Assembly: GCF_005925345.1 (NCBI RefSeq)
Contig: NZ_SSHJ01000011.1
Span: 1 to 64,000 of the forward strand
Source: Pedobacter ureilyticus
Lineage (GTDB): Bacteria > Bacteroidota > Bacteroidia > Sphingobacteriales > Sphingobacteriaceae
Length of the DNA: 64,000 bases
Direction of reading: 5' to 3'
How positions within the stretch are numbered: position 1 is the first letter of the stretch; each line of letters opens with the position of its first letter. The notes below the pieces were generated by a model. That model searched no databases, had not been told where the DNA came from, and saw only the letters and a program-made list of their open reading frames with translations. Below, piece after piece: positions 28,848 to 38,509 of the stretch. A program made the position numbers and the translations under genes.

Positions 28848-31609
28848 TAAATCAAAAATCGAGATAAAACCTTTTTAATCTCTGTAGGGCTAAAAGGCTT
28901 CAGTACGTGTCCATTCATTCCGCTTTCTTTAAACTTGCTTTCTTCATTGTGCAGGGTTGATGCAGTAAGTGCTACAATGGGCAGGTTTCTGTAATATTCC
29001 TCTTCCATACCCCGTATAATGGTAGTGGTTTCGAAGCCCGTTAGACCAGGCATCTTGATATCCATAAAAACAAGATCATATTTATGGTTGGTAATACACT
29101 CTATGGCTTTATAGCCGTTGGAAGCGAAATCGATATTCAATCCCCATTTTATTAAAATACGCTTGGCTATCAAGATATTGATTTCATTATCATCCACAAT
29201 CAAAATGCGTTTGCCTTCAAAAGCTATAGCTTTTACAGTATCCTTTTTCTCTACCGGCGAAACCTTATCGAAGGTAATCACAAAAGAAAACGAGGTTCCT
29301 TTTCCTTCTAAACTGTCTACTTTAATTTCTGATTGATATAGTTTTAATAGTTTCTTGGTAATGGCCAAACCCAAACCCGTACCACCATATTTTGCGGAGA
29401 TGTCTGCTCTGGCCTGTGTAAAAGTCTCAAATATATATTCTTTCTTATCAGAAGGAATGCCTATACCGTTATCCTTCACTTCAAAATAGATAGCTACGCT
29501 ACTTTCGTTCTCATGTTGAGCTTTTACCGACAGTTCTACCTTGCCCTTAGTGGTAAATTTGATGGCATTACCTAATAAGTTCATGAGCACCTGATAAAGC
29601 CTTGTTTGATCTGCCAACACCGAACTTGGAATTTGCTTGTCGAAATTTAGGGCCAGGGCATTTTGCTGTTTGTTGGCATTAATTTGTAACGAGCTAATGA
29701 TATCGGTACACAGAAGCTGAAGATTGACAGGCAAAAATTCTAAACGAAGGTTGCCTGTTTCTATTTTGGTAAAATCAAGTACATCATTAATGATATTCAG
29801 CAAATTCTCTCCAGAAAATTTTAAGATATTAAGATCCTCTATTTGAGATGTCTTTGGCTCATTTTCGATGAGCAGATGCGTCATACCAATAATGGCATTT
29901 AGCGGCGTGCGTATTTCGTGGCTCATTACCGACAAAAACATTTCTTTAGCTTCGCTAAGTTGCAGGGCCTGTTCTTTGGCCTGTATAATATCTCGTTCTA
30001 CTTGTTTCCGCTCAGTAATATCGGTAATTAATTCGATGTACCGCTCTACCTTGCCCAAACTGCTGATGATTGGTGTATTTGCTACGGCCAACCAAATAGA
30101 AGTTCCGTCTTTTTTTTGCGCCAACACTTCTATAGAAAATGATTTCTGGTTCTCAGATGCTGCCCTTGCATTTAAAATTACTTGCCTATCGGTTTCATCT
30201 GTAGAAAGTACATCACCCAGCATTTTACCAGCAAGCTCTGCAGAAGAATAGCCAATTAACTGCGCTAAAGCAGTATTTACCCAGGCAATTGCTCCATCTT
30301 GGTTGCATATTGCAACACCTGTATTTGTTTTGCTGGCCACCGTAGAAAGTACTTCTAACTCTTGCGCTGCTTTTTTCTTCTCGGTAATATCGATGATAAT
30401 CTCAATCTCCGTTTCTAGTTCTCCATCGGCGCTGAGAATAATGGTACTATAGATAGAGAGCCATATCTTGGTTTTGTCCTTTCGGTAGGCCAAGATATCT
30501 ACCGTAAAAGATTTTTTCTCTGTAGTAAGCTTTCGGGCTTCCTCCACTACAGACCAATCTGTCTCTGGCCCCCTAATTAAATCGCCGAGTGGCTTGCCCT
30601 GAATATCTTGTAAAGTAAAACCAGTAATCTCAGTAAAAGCATCGTTTGCCCAGCTTACTCGATTATAACTATCGCTAATTACTACACCATTGTTTACCTT
30701 GCTCGCTACAAAAGATAAATGTGTTAACTCGGCAATTAAACGCTTACGTTCGGTAATATCTCTGCCATAGCTATACCAGCGGTCTTCTTTAGCCACCATG
30801 CTCCAACTTAACCATTTTACTTGGCCAGTTTTATCTACCACTCTAAAATCTAGTAAAAATTCCTTTTGCCCCAGCTTTAGCCCCTCTTCTATGTGGCTCG
30901 TGATCTTTAAAATATCTTCGGCATAGCAAAAGCTCCACATACTTCTGCCAAGTACTTCTTCTCTTTGATAGCCCAACAATCTGTACGCCGCCTCGTTGGT
31001 AAACAAAATATCACCATTTCTATTTAAAATACAGTGAATTTCTGGAGAGGCTTCAAATACATTCACAAATTCTTCGGAGCGCTTCGTTTGCTTAGCCAGT
31101 TGCAAATTTTTTCTCCTTAAAGATAAATGGGTAATAATCTGTTGCGAAAGTGTTTCTAAAGCTTCGATTTGCGAAGAGGTTAAGCTTCTAACCACATTGT
31201 CTACCACACAAAGACAGCCCAAAGGGAAACCCTCGGCATCTACCAAAGGAACACTGGCATAAAAGACGATTTGATCTGGAGAGTATAATAATGGGCTGCC
31301 TTCAAAATCTGTACTAGCGTGAATATTTGGAGTAATGTATACCTTGTTGGCATACATTGCAAACTGACAGATGCTACCTTTTCTGTTGAAGATACGTTCT
31401 TTGGTAACCAGCCCATACGACGCCTTAAATACAATGTTTTCTTGATCAACAAAAGTAATATAGGCTTTTGGAGTAGCCGCAATTTGCGCCGCTAATTTTA
31501 CCAGGTTATCTAGCTCGTTGTTAAGCCCTTCTCCAAGCACATCGTAAGCATACAGTGCTGCTAAGCGCTGTTCTTCAACCTGCAAATTTGGAGAAGGGAC
31601 ATTAAGCAT
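28847..31609 (-). CDS. GAF/PAS hybrid sensor histidine kinase
   Basis: A 920-residue soluble hybrid kinase. Order of domains: GAF (about 15-160, RLAALYAYDVLGE...CVVDN), three PAS domains with PAC ends (about 175-300, 300-420 and 425-545; each ends in a DITERK- or DITEKK-like motif), HisKA (FLSVMSHEIRTPLNAIIG, phospho-His near 570), HATPase (LLGNAIKF, DNGIGI, GTGLGLAITK) and a C-terminal receiver (DDNEIN, acceptor in FMDIKMPG). No TM segment, so it senses cytoplasmic signals such as redox, light or small ligands. No Hpt domain, unlike the kinase at 6340. The ATG at 31609 is preferred to the TTG at 31621. No partner response regulator is adjacent. Confidence 0.93.
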   Translation of the reverse strand: MLNVPSPNLQVEEQRLAALYAYDVLGEGLNNELDNLVKLAAQIAATPKAYITFVDQENIVFKASYGLVTKERIFNRKGSICQFAMYANKVYITPNIHASTDFEGSPLLYSPDQIVFYASVPLVDAEGFPLGCLCVVDNVVRSLTSSQIEALETLSQQIITHLSLRRKNLQLAKQTKRSEEFVNVFEASPEIHCILNRNGDILFTNEAAYRLLGYQREEVLGRSMWSFCYAEDILKITSHIEEGLKLGQKEFLLDFRVVDKTGQVKWLSWSMVAKEDRWYSYGRDITERKRLIAELTHLSFVASKVNNGVVISDSYNRVSWANDAFTEITGFTLQDIQGKPLGDLIRGPETDWSVVEEARKLTTEKKSFTVDILAYRKDKTKIWLSIYSTIILSADGELETEIEIIIDITEKKKAAQELEVLSTVASKTNTGVAICNQDGAIAWVNTALAQLIGYSSAELAGKMLGDVLSTDETDRQVILNARAASENQKSFSIEVLAQKKDGTSIWLAVANTPIISSLGKVERYIELITDITERKQVERDIIQAKEQALQLSEAKEMFLSVMSHEIRTPLNAIIGMTHLLIENEPKTSQIEDLNILKFSGENLLNIINDVLDFTKIETGNLRLEFLPVNLQLLCTDIISSLQINANKQQNALALNFDKQIPSSVLADQTRLYQVLMNLLGNAIKFTTKGKVELSVKAQHENESSVAIYFEVKDNGIGIPSDKKEYIFETFTQARADISAKYGGTGLGLAITKKLLKLYQSEIKVDSLEGKGTSFSFVITFDKVSPVEKKDTVKAIAFEGKRILIVDDNEINILIAKRILIKWGLNIDFASNGYKAIECITNHKYDLVFMDIKMPGLTGFETTTIIRGMEEEYYRNLPIVALTASTLHNEESKFKESGMNGHVLKPFSPTEIKKVLSRFLI

Positions 31610-31637
31610 AATAGTTAGCAATAACTATCTAATATAG

Positions 31638-32909
31638 CTATTTATATAATGGAAAACGACTTACTAAGGCCTGAACTTTAGTTTTAACACTGCTCAGCAC
31701 TTGCTCGTTTTCTGCGTTCATCAATACTTCATCAATTAAATCTACAATTTCTGCCATCTCGGTTTCTTTAAAACCTCTTGAAGTAATTGCAGCAGTGCCT
31801 ACTCTAAATCCTGAAGTTACAAATGGAGATTTATCGTCAAAAGGCACCATATTTTTATTCACAGTAATATCTGCCTTTTCTAAAGCGTTTTCGGCCAATT
31901 TACCAGTGATATTTTTATTTCTCAAGTCAATTAGCATCAAATGATTATCTGTACCTCCAGAAATAATCCCGTAACCTTTAGCTACAAATGCTTTGGCCAT
32001 TGCTTGTGCATTGGCACCTACTTGTTTAATGTAATTGCCATACTCGTCTGTTAAAGCTTCGCCAAAAGCAATGGCTTTAGCAGCAATAATATGCTCTAAA
32101 GGACCACCCTGTGTACCAGGGAAAACAGCCATATCCAATAAGTTAGACATCATTCGGGTTTCGCCCTTTGGTGTTTTTAAACCCCATGGGTTTTCGAAAT
32201 CTTTTCCCATCATGATCATTCCACCACGTGGACCACGCAACGTTTTATGTGTAGTGGTGGTTACAATATGGCAATGTGGAAGCGGGTTGGTTAATAAACC
32301 TTTAGCAATAAAACCTGCCGGATGAGAAATATCTGCCAATACTAAAGCTCCAATTTGATCGGCAACCTTACGGATAAAAGCATAATCCCACTCTCTCGAA
32401 TAAGCAGAAGCACCACAGATAATCAACTTTGGTTTTTCGGCCAAGGCTACCTCTTCCAATTTTGCATAGTCAATTAAGCCATCTTCTTTTTTCACACCGT
32501 AGAACAAAGGTTGATATAGTTTTCCAGAGAAATTAACAGGAGAACCGTGGGTTAAGTGACCACCGTGAGACAAATCGAAACCTAAAATTTTATCTCCAGG
32601 CTGGATTACCGCTAACATTACCGCAGCATTAGCTTGCGCACCAGAGTGAGGCTGTACGTTTACCCAAGCCGCACCGAAAAGCTTTTTAGCTCTTTCAATA
32701 GCAATGTTTTCTATCTCGTCTACCACTTGGCAACCACCATAGTAGCGTTTTCCTGGTAAACCTTCGGCATATTTGTTGGTCAATACCGATCCTGCAGCTT
32801 CCATTACCTGTTTGCTAACGAAGTTTTCTGAAGCGATAAGCTCTAATCCGTGTTCTTGTCTGTCTAGTTCTTTGTCAATTAAATCGAAAACTAATGTGTC
32901 TCTGTTCAT
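31638..32909 (-). CDS. glyA: serine hydroxymethyltransferase
   Basis: A 423-residue PLP enzyme that interconverts serine and glycine with transfer of a one-carbon unit to tetrahydrofolate. Family stretches are intact: [16 protein letters not shown] at the start, [42 protein letters not shown], and the PLP-lysine motif [17 protein letters not shown]. Length fits the bacterial form (415-430). It follows the hybrid kinase gene closely on the same strand, with 28 bp between its stop and that gene's ATG, so it may lie in one transcript with it. The formyl-tetrahydrofolate pool it supports also feeds the sugar formyltransferase in the polysaccharide cluster. Confidence 0.97.
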   Translation of the reverse strand: MNRDTLVFDLIDKELDRQEHGLELIASENFVSKQVMEAAGSVLTNKYAEGLPGKRYYGGCQVVDEIENIAIERAKKLFGAAWVNVQPHSGAQANAAVMLAVIQPGDKILGFDLSHGGHLTHGSPVNFSGKLYQPLFYGVKKEDGLIDYAKLEEVALAEKPKLIICGASAYSREWDYAFIRKVADQIGALVLADISHPAGFIAKGLLTNPLPHCHIVTTTTHKTLRGPRGGMIMMGKDFENPWGLKTPKGETRMMSNLLDMAVFPGTQGGPLEHIIAAKAIAFGEALTDEYGNYIKQVGANAQAMAKAFVAKGYGIISGGTDNHLMLIDLRNKNITGKLAENALEKADITVNKNMVPFDDKSPFVTSGFRVGTAAITSRGFKETEMAEIVDLIDEVLMNAENEQVLSSVKTKVQALVSRFPLYK

Positions 32910-33093
32910 TCTTGAAATTGGAAATGTGTATTTGTTTCGGTAAAAATAACCAAAATTTTAGGTTATACAATGATGTAATGCGCATAACTAAGTCATTCTC
33001 ATTCACCTCGGGCTAAGCCATCTGCCAATTTGGAACTTTTATTGATAAATTTATTAAACAAAATACCGTAATTTGTGCTTTTATTAACATTGC

Positions 33094-35022
33094 ATGGAAG
33101 TTAAGACAGGAACTTTATTATCAACGATAAATTATCCAGCGGATTTAAAGAAGTATAGTGAGGAGGAACTGGAGCAGATTTGTCAGGAACTACGCCAATA
33201 TATTATTGATGTAGTGAGCGTTAATGGAGGCCATTTCGGCGCAAGCTTAGGTGTAGTAGAATTAACTGTTGCCTTACATTACGCCCTAAATACGCCTTAC
33301 GATAAGTTAGTTTGGGATGTAGGCCATCAGGCTTACGGCCACAAAATCTTAACTGGACGAAAAGACCAGTTTCATACCAACAGGATCATTAACGGCATCA
33401 GTGGTTTCCCAAAAATCAGCGAGAGCGAATATGATACTTTTGGCGTAGGCCACTCCTCTACTTCTATTTCAGCTGCTTTAGGCATGGCCGTGGCTTCACA
33501 CTACAAAGGCGAAAAAGACAGGCAACATGTTGCTGTAATTGGCGACGGCGCAATGACTGCCGGTCTGGCTTTTGAAGGTTTAAACCATGCAGGTATAGAA
33601 AAATCTAACGTTTTGGTAATTCTAAACGACAATTGCATGTCGATTGATCCTAACGTTGGTGCGTTAAAAGAATACTTAACGAGCATCACTACCTCTAAAT
33701 CTTATAACCGCTTTAGGGATGATGTGTTCAATGTGTTAACCAAACTTTCGGAGCTTGGCCCTAATGCACAAAAGTATGTAAAGAAAATCCAAAAAAGTAT
33801 CAAAGGCACTTTGCTGAAACAGAGCAACCTTTTCGAAGCATTAAATTTTAGATATTTTGGCCCAGTTGATGGGCACGACGTGAAGCGTTTAGCTGCCATC
33901 ATTAAAGATTTAAAGGATATTCCCGGCCCTAAATTATTGCATTGCGTTACTGTTAAAGGCAAAGGCTTTGCCTTGGCAGAAAAAGACCAAACCAAATGGC
34001 ATGCCCCAGGTTTGTTCGATAAAATTACTGGAGAGATTAAAAAATCTATTCCAGACAAACCACAACCTCCAAAATACCAGGATGTTTTTGGGCATACCAT
34101 GGTAGAATTGGCAGAAGCGAACAAGAAAATTGTTGGGATTACACCGGCTATGCCTTCTGGATCTTCATTGAACATCATGATGAAAGCTATGCCAGACCGT
34201 GCTTTTGACGTAGGTATTGCCGAACAACATGCCGTAACTTTTTCTGCTGGTTTAGCTACGCAAGGGTTGGTTCCTTTCTGTAACATTTACTCTAGCTTCA
34301 TGCAACGGGCTTACGATCAAGTGATCCACGATGTGGCCATACAAAACTTGAACGTAGTATTTTGCTTAGACAGAGCTGGTTTAGCTGGCGCTGATGGGGC
34401 AACACATCATGGTGCTTACGATTTGGCCTTTATGCGCTGCATTCCTAACATGACCGTGGCTGCACCAATGAACGAAGAAGAATTGCGCAATATGATGTAT
34501 ACTGCCCAGTTAGAAAACAAAGGCCCGTTTACCATTCGCTACCCAAGAGGTAACGGTATGTTGCCAGACTGGAAACGCCCATTAAACGAATTACAAGTTG
34601 GCAAAGGCCGAAAAATATGCGACGGAGAGGATGTAGCGATTTTAACCATTGGCCACGTAGGTAATTTTGCCGTAGAAGCCTGCAAAGAATTAAACAGCGA
34701 TGGTATTAACCCAGCGCACTATGATTTACGTTTTGTTAAGCCTTTAGACCAAGAACTACTTCACGAGGTATTTACCCGTTTTAAAAATGTGGTTACAGTA
34801 GAAGATGGATGTTTACAAGGTGGAATGGGTAGCGCTGTATTGGAGTTTATGGCTGATAACGGTTATAAATCTAATGTAACTAGGCTCGGTATTCCGGATG
34901 AGATTGTAGAACACGGAGAACAACCAGAACTATGGGCGCTTTGTGGTTACGACACTCAGGCAATTATACAAGCGGTTAAGAAAATAGCAGTAAGCAGACC
35001 AACTAAAATAATGGCTTCTTAG
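33094..35022 (+). CDS. dxs: 1-deoxy-D-xylulose-5-phosphate synthase
   Basis: A 642-residue thiamine-diphosphate enzyme that makes the first intermediate of the MEP isoprenoid pathway from pyruvate and glyceraldehyde 3-phosphate. The ThDP motif [18 protein letters not shown] with ILNDNCMSI is at about 150-175; the transketolase-like Pyr domain starts near 330 ([20 protein letters not shown]), and the C-terminal domain near 510 ([17 protein letters not shown]). Length is normal. A TAATTTG sequence about 19 nt before the ATG may act as a -7 box with a shorter spacing. It is followed directly by the GIY-YIG element. Confidence 0.97.
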   Translation: MEVKTGTLLSTINYPADLKKYSEEELEQICQELRQYIIDVVSVNGGHFGASLGVVELTVALHYALNTPYDKLVWDVGHQAYGHKILTGRKDQFHTNRIINGISGFPKISESEYDTFGVGHSSTSISAALGMAVASHYKGEKDRQHVAVIGDGAMTAGLAFEGLNHAGIEKSNVLVILNDNCMSIDPNVGALKEYLTSITTSKSYNRFRDDVFNVLTKLSELGPNAQKYVKKIQKSIKGTLLKQSNLFEALNFRYFGPVDGHDVKRLAAIIKDLKDIPGPKLLHCVTVKGKGFALAEKDQTKWHAPGLFDKITGEIKKSIPDKPQPPKYQDVFGHTMVELAEANKKIVGITPAMPSGSSLNIMMKAMPDRAFDVGIAEQHAVTFSAGLATQGLVPFCNIYSSFMQRAYDQVIHDVAIQNLNVVFCLDRAGLAGADGATHHGAYDLAFMRCIPNMTVAAPMNEEELRNMMYTAQLENKGPFTIRYPRGNGMLPDWKRPLNELQVGKGRKICDGEDVAILTIGHVGNFAVEACKELNSDGINPAHYDLRFVKPLDQELLHEVFTRFKNVVTVEDGCLQGGMGSAVLEFMADNGYKSNVTRLGIPDEIVEHGEQPELWALCGYDTQAIIQAVKKIAVSRPTKIMAS

Positions 35023-35040
35023 GAGGCCCATACTAAAGAG

Positions 35041-35436
35041 TCGTCATTTCGACCGCAGCGTAGCGAGCGGAGAAATCTTTGATTTTAAATAATGAAACGA
35101 GGAGGTTGCATCTATATTATGGCTAACCACCAGCGAAGTACCTTATATATAGGGGTTAGTTCTGATTTGAGAAGTAGAATATACCAGCACAAAAATAAAG
35201 TTTATCCTAATTCTTTCACTTCACGTTATAATTTAACCTTTTTATTTATTATGAGGTATTTCCAACTATCGAGGAAGCTATAAATAGAGAAAAGCAGTTA
35301 AAAAAATGGAATAGAAGTAAGAAAGAGAACTTAATTAACAAGTTTAATAAAGAGTGGAAAGATTTGGAACACGAAATATCGGAATGGTAAAGTTTAAAGT
35401 TCTCTCCATTCCGCTGCGATCCAGTCGAGATGACGC
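35041..35436. mobile_element. GIY-YIG gene framed by inverted palindromic repeats
   Basis: Left repeat TCGTCATTTCGACCGCAGCG...GAGAAATCTTTG (35041-35082) and right repeat TCTCTCCATTCCGCTGCGAT...GTCGAGATGACG (35401-35436) are imperfect inverted copies of the GTCAT...GAGAAATCT family also seen in the MITE at 16.1 kb. Between them sits one GIY-YIG nuclease gene. The whole looks like a small nuclease-repeat element. Confidence 0.55.
35092..35390 (+). pseudogene. GIY-YIG endonuclease-like gene with frameshift
   Basis: The first frame gives GGCIYIMANHQRSTLYIGVS and then SDLRSRIYQHK..YPNSFTSRYN, the full GIY-YIG core (GCIYI, YIGV, R). It shifts at TTTTTATTTATTATG: one missing T there would restore LFYYEVFPTIEEAINREKQL and then KKWNRSKKENLINKFNKEW to a stop at 35388-35390. 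Restored length is about 99 residues, normal for this family. Small GIY-YIG proteins of this size are multicopy in Bacteroidota. Either a recent inactivation, a programmed shift at the T-rich site, or a sequence error. Confidence 0.75.
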
Positions 35437-36383
35437 TACTTACTAAAACAGACACATTGGAAAAGAATTCTAAAATTTTTGTAGCAGGCCACCGTGGAAT
35501 GGTAGGCTCTGCTATTTATCGTAAGCTTCAAAAAGAAGGTTACCAAAATATTGTTACTAAAACTTCTTCAGAACTTGATCTAAGAGACCAACAAGCTGTC
35601 GCTGATTTTTTTGCTACAGAAAAGCCTGATTATGTTTTCTTAGCAGCTGCAAAAGTAGGCGGCATTGTAGCCAACAACACTTACCGGGCCGATTTTTTGT
35701 ATGAGAATTTAGCGATACAGAACAACGTGATCCACCAATCTTATCTAAACGGTGTAACTAAACTGATGTTTCTAGGCTCCAGCTGTATTTATCCAAAAAT
35801 GGCTCCACAGCCGCTAAAAGAAGATTATCTGTTAACTGGCACCTTAGAACCCACAAACGAGCCTTATGCCATCGCTAAAATAGCGGGTATTAAAATGTGC
35901 GATGCCTATAGAGACCAATACGGATGTAACTTTGTTTCGGTAATGCCAACCAATTTGTATGGCCTTAACGATAACTACCACCCAGAAAATTCGCACGTAT
36001 TACCTGCCTTAATTAGAAAGTTCGACGAAGCTAAAAACAACGGAAGTAAAGAAGTGATTATTTGGGGAACGGGTTCGCCAATGCGTGAGTTTTTATACGC
36101 CGACGACCTAGCAGATGCCTGTTATTTCTTGATGGAAAATTACAATGAGCCCAACTTAATTAATATTGGTACCGGAGAAGATTTAACCATTAAAGATTTG
36201 GCTTTGGCTGTAAAGAAAACGGTAGGATTTGAGGGAGAGTTAGTGTTTGATATCACTAAACCAGACGGAACACCAAGAAAATTGATGGATGTGACCAAGC
36301 TCCACAACCTAGGCTGGAAACATCAAATAGAATTGGAAGAGGGCTTAAATTTAGCCTATCAAGATTATTTGAGCAAGAAATAA
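35430..36383 (+). CDS. fcl: GDP-L-fucose synthase
   Basis: A 317-residue NADP-dependent epimerase/reductase that turns GDP-4-keto-6-deoxy-mannose into GDP-L-fucose. The Rossmann motif GHRGMVGSA opens the fold; the catalytic pair is in YAIAKIAG (Tyr, Lys), with S in GSSCIYP; the C-terminus [20 protein letters not shown] is also typical. The longest start, ATG at 35430, lies inside the right repeat of the GIY-YIG element; a TTG at 35457 gives the usual family start [14 protein letters not shown] and is the likelier ancestral site. The partner Gmd dehydratase is not in this window. Probably serves surface polysaccharide synthesis. Confidence 0.95.
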   Translation: MTLLTKTDTLEKNSKIFVAGHRGMVGSAIYRKLQKEGYQNIVTKTSSELDLRDQQAVADFFATEKPDYVFLAAAKVGGIVANNTYRADFLYENLAIQNNVIHQSYLNGVTKLMFLGSSCIYPKMAPQPLKEDYLLTGTLEPTNEPYAIAKIAGIKMCDAYRDQYGCNFVSVMPTNLYGLNDNYHPENSHVLPALIRKFDEAKNNGSKEVIIWGTGSPMREFLYADDLADACYFLMENYNEPNLINIGTGEDLTIKDLALAVKKTVGFEGELVFDITKPDGTPRKLMDVTKLHNLGWKHQIELEEGLNLAYQDYLSKK

Positions 36384-36418
36384 AAAAGTCCCGATTTTTA
36401 AATAATCGGGACTTTTTT
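36382..36418 (+). terminator. strong intrinsic terminator
   Basis: Perfect 15-bp stem AAAAAAGTCCCGATT / AATCGGGACTTTTTT with a 7-nt loop, beginning in the stop codon of the GDP-L-fucose synthase gene; the right arm ends in six T. Confidence 0.9.
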
Positions 36419-36456
36419 ATTTTATGTTGCAGAAGGCTTATTAAATTTGCAAGCAG

Positions 36457-36555
36457 ATGCTGAAATAAATTCAGCATGACGACGCGTCGATTTAGCGTCA
36501 CCCTGACCATGCAATAGCTGCGAAGCAAATTTATTTCAGGGTCAGTTTTACAAGC
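36457..36555. repeat. compound REP-like repeat
   Basis: First part GATGCTGAAATAAATTCAGC ATGACG (palindrome, as at 9983). Second part GTCACCCTGACC...TTTATTTCAGGGTCAG, the reverse of 141-195, followed by TTTTACAAGCTAAT (as at 10011). It shows the two repeat forms are parts of one larger family. Confidence 0.6.
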
Positions 36556-36666
36556 TAATAGGCTATAACACAAAAAAATCGACGCAAAGTGATTGTTTTT
36601 TTATTTGTTTCTGTTCCGGGCCAAAGTGAAAGCTTCGCCGTTATGAAATTTCCTAAATCGTAAATA

Positions 36667-38286
36667 TTAAAAATCGTAATACAAGTTTCTAAAGCTGGTT
36701 TTCAACCCGAAAGTAACCATAGCTGTTTTATTGTTGTACAAACTGTTTTTCTCTTTTCTAAGTAAACCGCCAAGTTCCAGTCTTACATTATATTTAGGAT
36801 TTAACAAATAAGCTGCTTTCCCCTGTATTAAAAATAAATCAGTCGCTATACCCTGTCCAATATGGCTACCATAGTTAACAGAGCGAGTATCGTAGCTCTT
36901 GAATATATTTTTACCATAGTTAGTTCCATCAGCATCTAGCCCATAGTTTGCATACAATGCCTGTCCCTGAAAATCAAATCGTTTTACGCTATAATTTAAA
37001 ATACCTAAAAACTCTTTAAAGTTGGCACCAAAAGGATGCGCCAAAGGCTGATTAAAATTAGAGTAATTAGACAACCTATCGAAATGGGCATAGGTATAAG
37101 GACGTGCGGTGTTAAACTCTGCCAAGTAATTCAAGCGCTTCACTTTAAAAAGATCAGAACCTCTAAATCCTAATTGAATGGCCCACTTATTTGCCCAATA
37201 GCCATTACCAGCAAAAAACTCCTTGGCGGTAAACTCATCAAACATAAACTGTCCGTACAACGCAGTTTTCTCTAGCAACTCGTACTTCACATTAAGTCCT
37301 AAGCGCATTTTATCTGGCGAAAAAAAGTGCGAACTCTCTACCGGCCTTAAAAATATAAATGGATGAATGTAGTTAAAATCGAAGCCTCGTTTACCTTCCA
37401 CCTCTGCATCAGCCCAAGTTACGGTCTGAAAAAATCCTATCGATAATTTATTGGTAGCATTCCAGTCCAAATAATGGGCAGCCATCCATTTCGCTCTATC
37501 TCCCAGCCTTCTGTCGGCAGTAAGTTTTGGTGCTCCTGGATCCAGCATATAGGCATAAATGGTTTGATACTGGAAGCTGCCCAAAGTGGCTCTTAGCCTA
37601 AAAAAAGAATAATTGGAAGATACATCAGAGAGCAACATAGAACGGTAGCCATCGCCTATGAAATTCTTATCGTAACCCAAAGCAAAATTTAGGTATTTGT
37701 TGGGCGTGTATGAGAGTAAGGCAGAGGCGTAGCTCCAATCTTTGGTATCTTTCTCTAACTTACCAAAGCCTTGCCCCGGTACTACCTGATTGGCCACAAT
37801 AAAATCATCTACATAGCCCGGAAACTTACCTTGGTTTTCGAATCCATTGAGATAAAAAGAGAACTTCTCGCCAATGTTTCCACCAATTTGAAAACCTCTA
37901 GTGTTTAACCAAGTGGTTCGTTCACCTTCAAACTCCCTCCCAATCTGGAAATCGGCCAGAAAGTCTGCATAGATATGATATTCATTAGTTTTAAATTCTA
38001 ACAAATGCTCTTGAAAAAGTTTGCGATGCACCCAGCTACGTCTATTTAGGGTGTCTACCCCATAATTCATTAACGAATCGTAAGCTGTTTTTAACTTCGC
38101 ATCATCTGAATAAAACCCTCGGATAGAAGAGTGAAATTTGCTTTGCGTATCGTACACCGAGCGATTAAGCTTTTGATACAGCTGGTAATCATGTAAAATA
38201 TTTTGATTAGCTGTGCTGGTTTCTTGGGCTATTGCGCAAAATATAAAAAGGGCCATAAATATGGCCGTTAGTAGACATTTTTTCAT
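36667..38286 (-). CDS. Wzi/RemB-like outer-membrane beta-barrel
   Basis: A 539-residue outer-membrane protein: signal peptide (MKKCLLTAIFMALFIFCAIA-QE), about 90 residues of helical periplasmic part, then a long array of amphipathic strands rich in aromatic residues ending in FGLKTSFRNLYYDF, the terminal Phe typical of outer-membrane barrels. The block FNYIHPFIFLRPVE and the general plan match the capsule-assembly Wzi family and the gliding protein RemB, which share a fold. Its place just outside the polysaccharide cluster and on the same strand favours a role in holding or exporting surface polysaccharide. No enzyme motif. Confidence 0.75.
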   Translation of the reverse strand: MKKCLLTAIFMALFIFCAIAQETSTANQNILHDYQLYQKLNRSVYDTQSKFHSSIRGFYSDDAKLKTAYDSLMNYGVDTLNRRSWVHRKLFQEHLLEFKTNEYHIYADFLADFQIGREFEGERTTWLNTRGFQIGGNIGEKFSFYLNGFENQGKFPGYVDDFIVANQVVPGQGFGKLEKDTKDWSYASALLSYTPNKYLNFALGYDKNFIGDGYRSMLLSDVSSNYSFFRLRATLGSFQYQTIYAYMLDPGAPKLTADRRLGDRAKWMAAHYLDWNATNKLSIGFFQTVTWADAEVEGKRGFDFNYIHPFIFLRPVESSHFFSPDKMRLGLNVKYELLEKTALYGQFMFDEFTAKEFFAGNGYWANKWAIQLGFRGSDLFKVKRLNYLAEFNTARPYTYAHFDRLSNYSNFNQPLAHPFGANFKEFLGILNYSVKRFDFQGQALYANYGLDADGTNYGKNIFKSYDTRSVNYGSHIGQGIATDLFLIQGKAAYLLNPKYNVRLELGGLLRKEKNSLYNNKTAMVTFGLKTSFRNLYYDF

Positions 38287-38509
38287 AAATATAAATTTGT
38301 TTTCAATGGTTATGAAGCTATCATGATTTTCTCACAAGTTGCTGTCATGCTTTGGTGTTCAAGAACTCGCAAGCTCTATTTATTCATTATTGATTTATGA
38401 TTGGCAAAATGATGATGGTTTTATTGGAATATAAAATCCTTTCAGAAGTTTATGCCTTATCCAGAAAGTTTATCTAGCTTTTAGCTCTGCTCGATAAGGG
38501 TTTGTTAAA

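Noticed and set aside
33070..33077. -7 box before dxs
   Set aside because: The sequence is TAATTTG with one base too few between TA and TTTG; not called as a feature.
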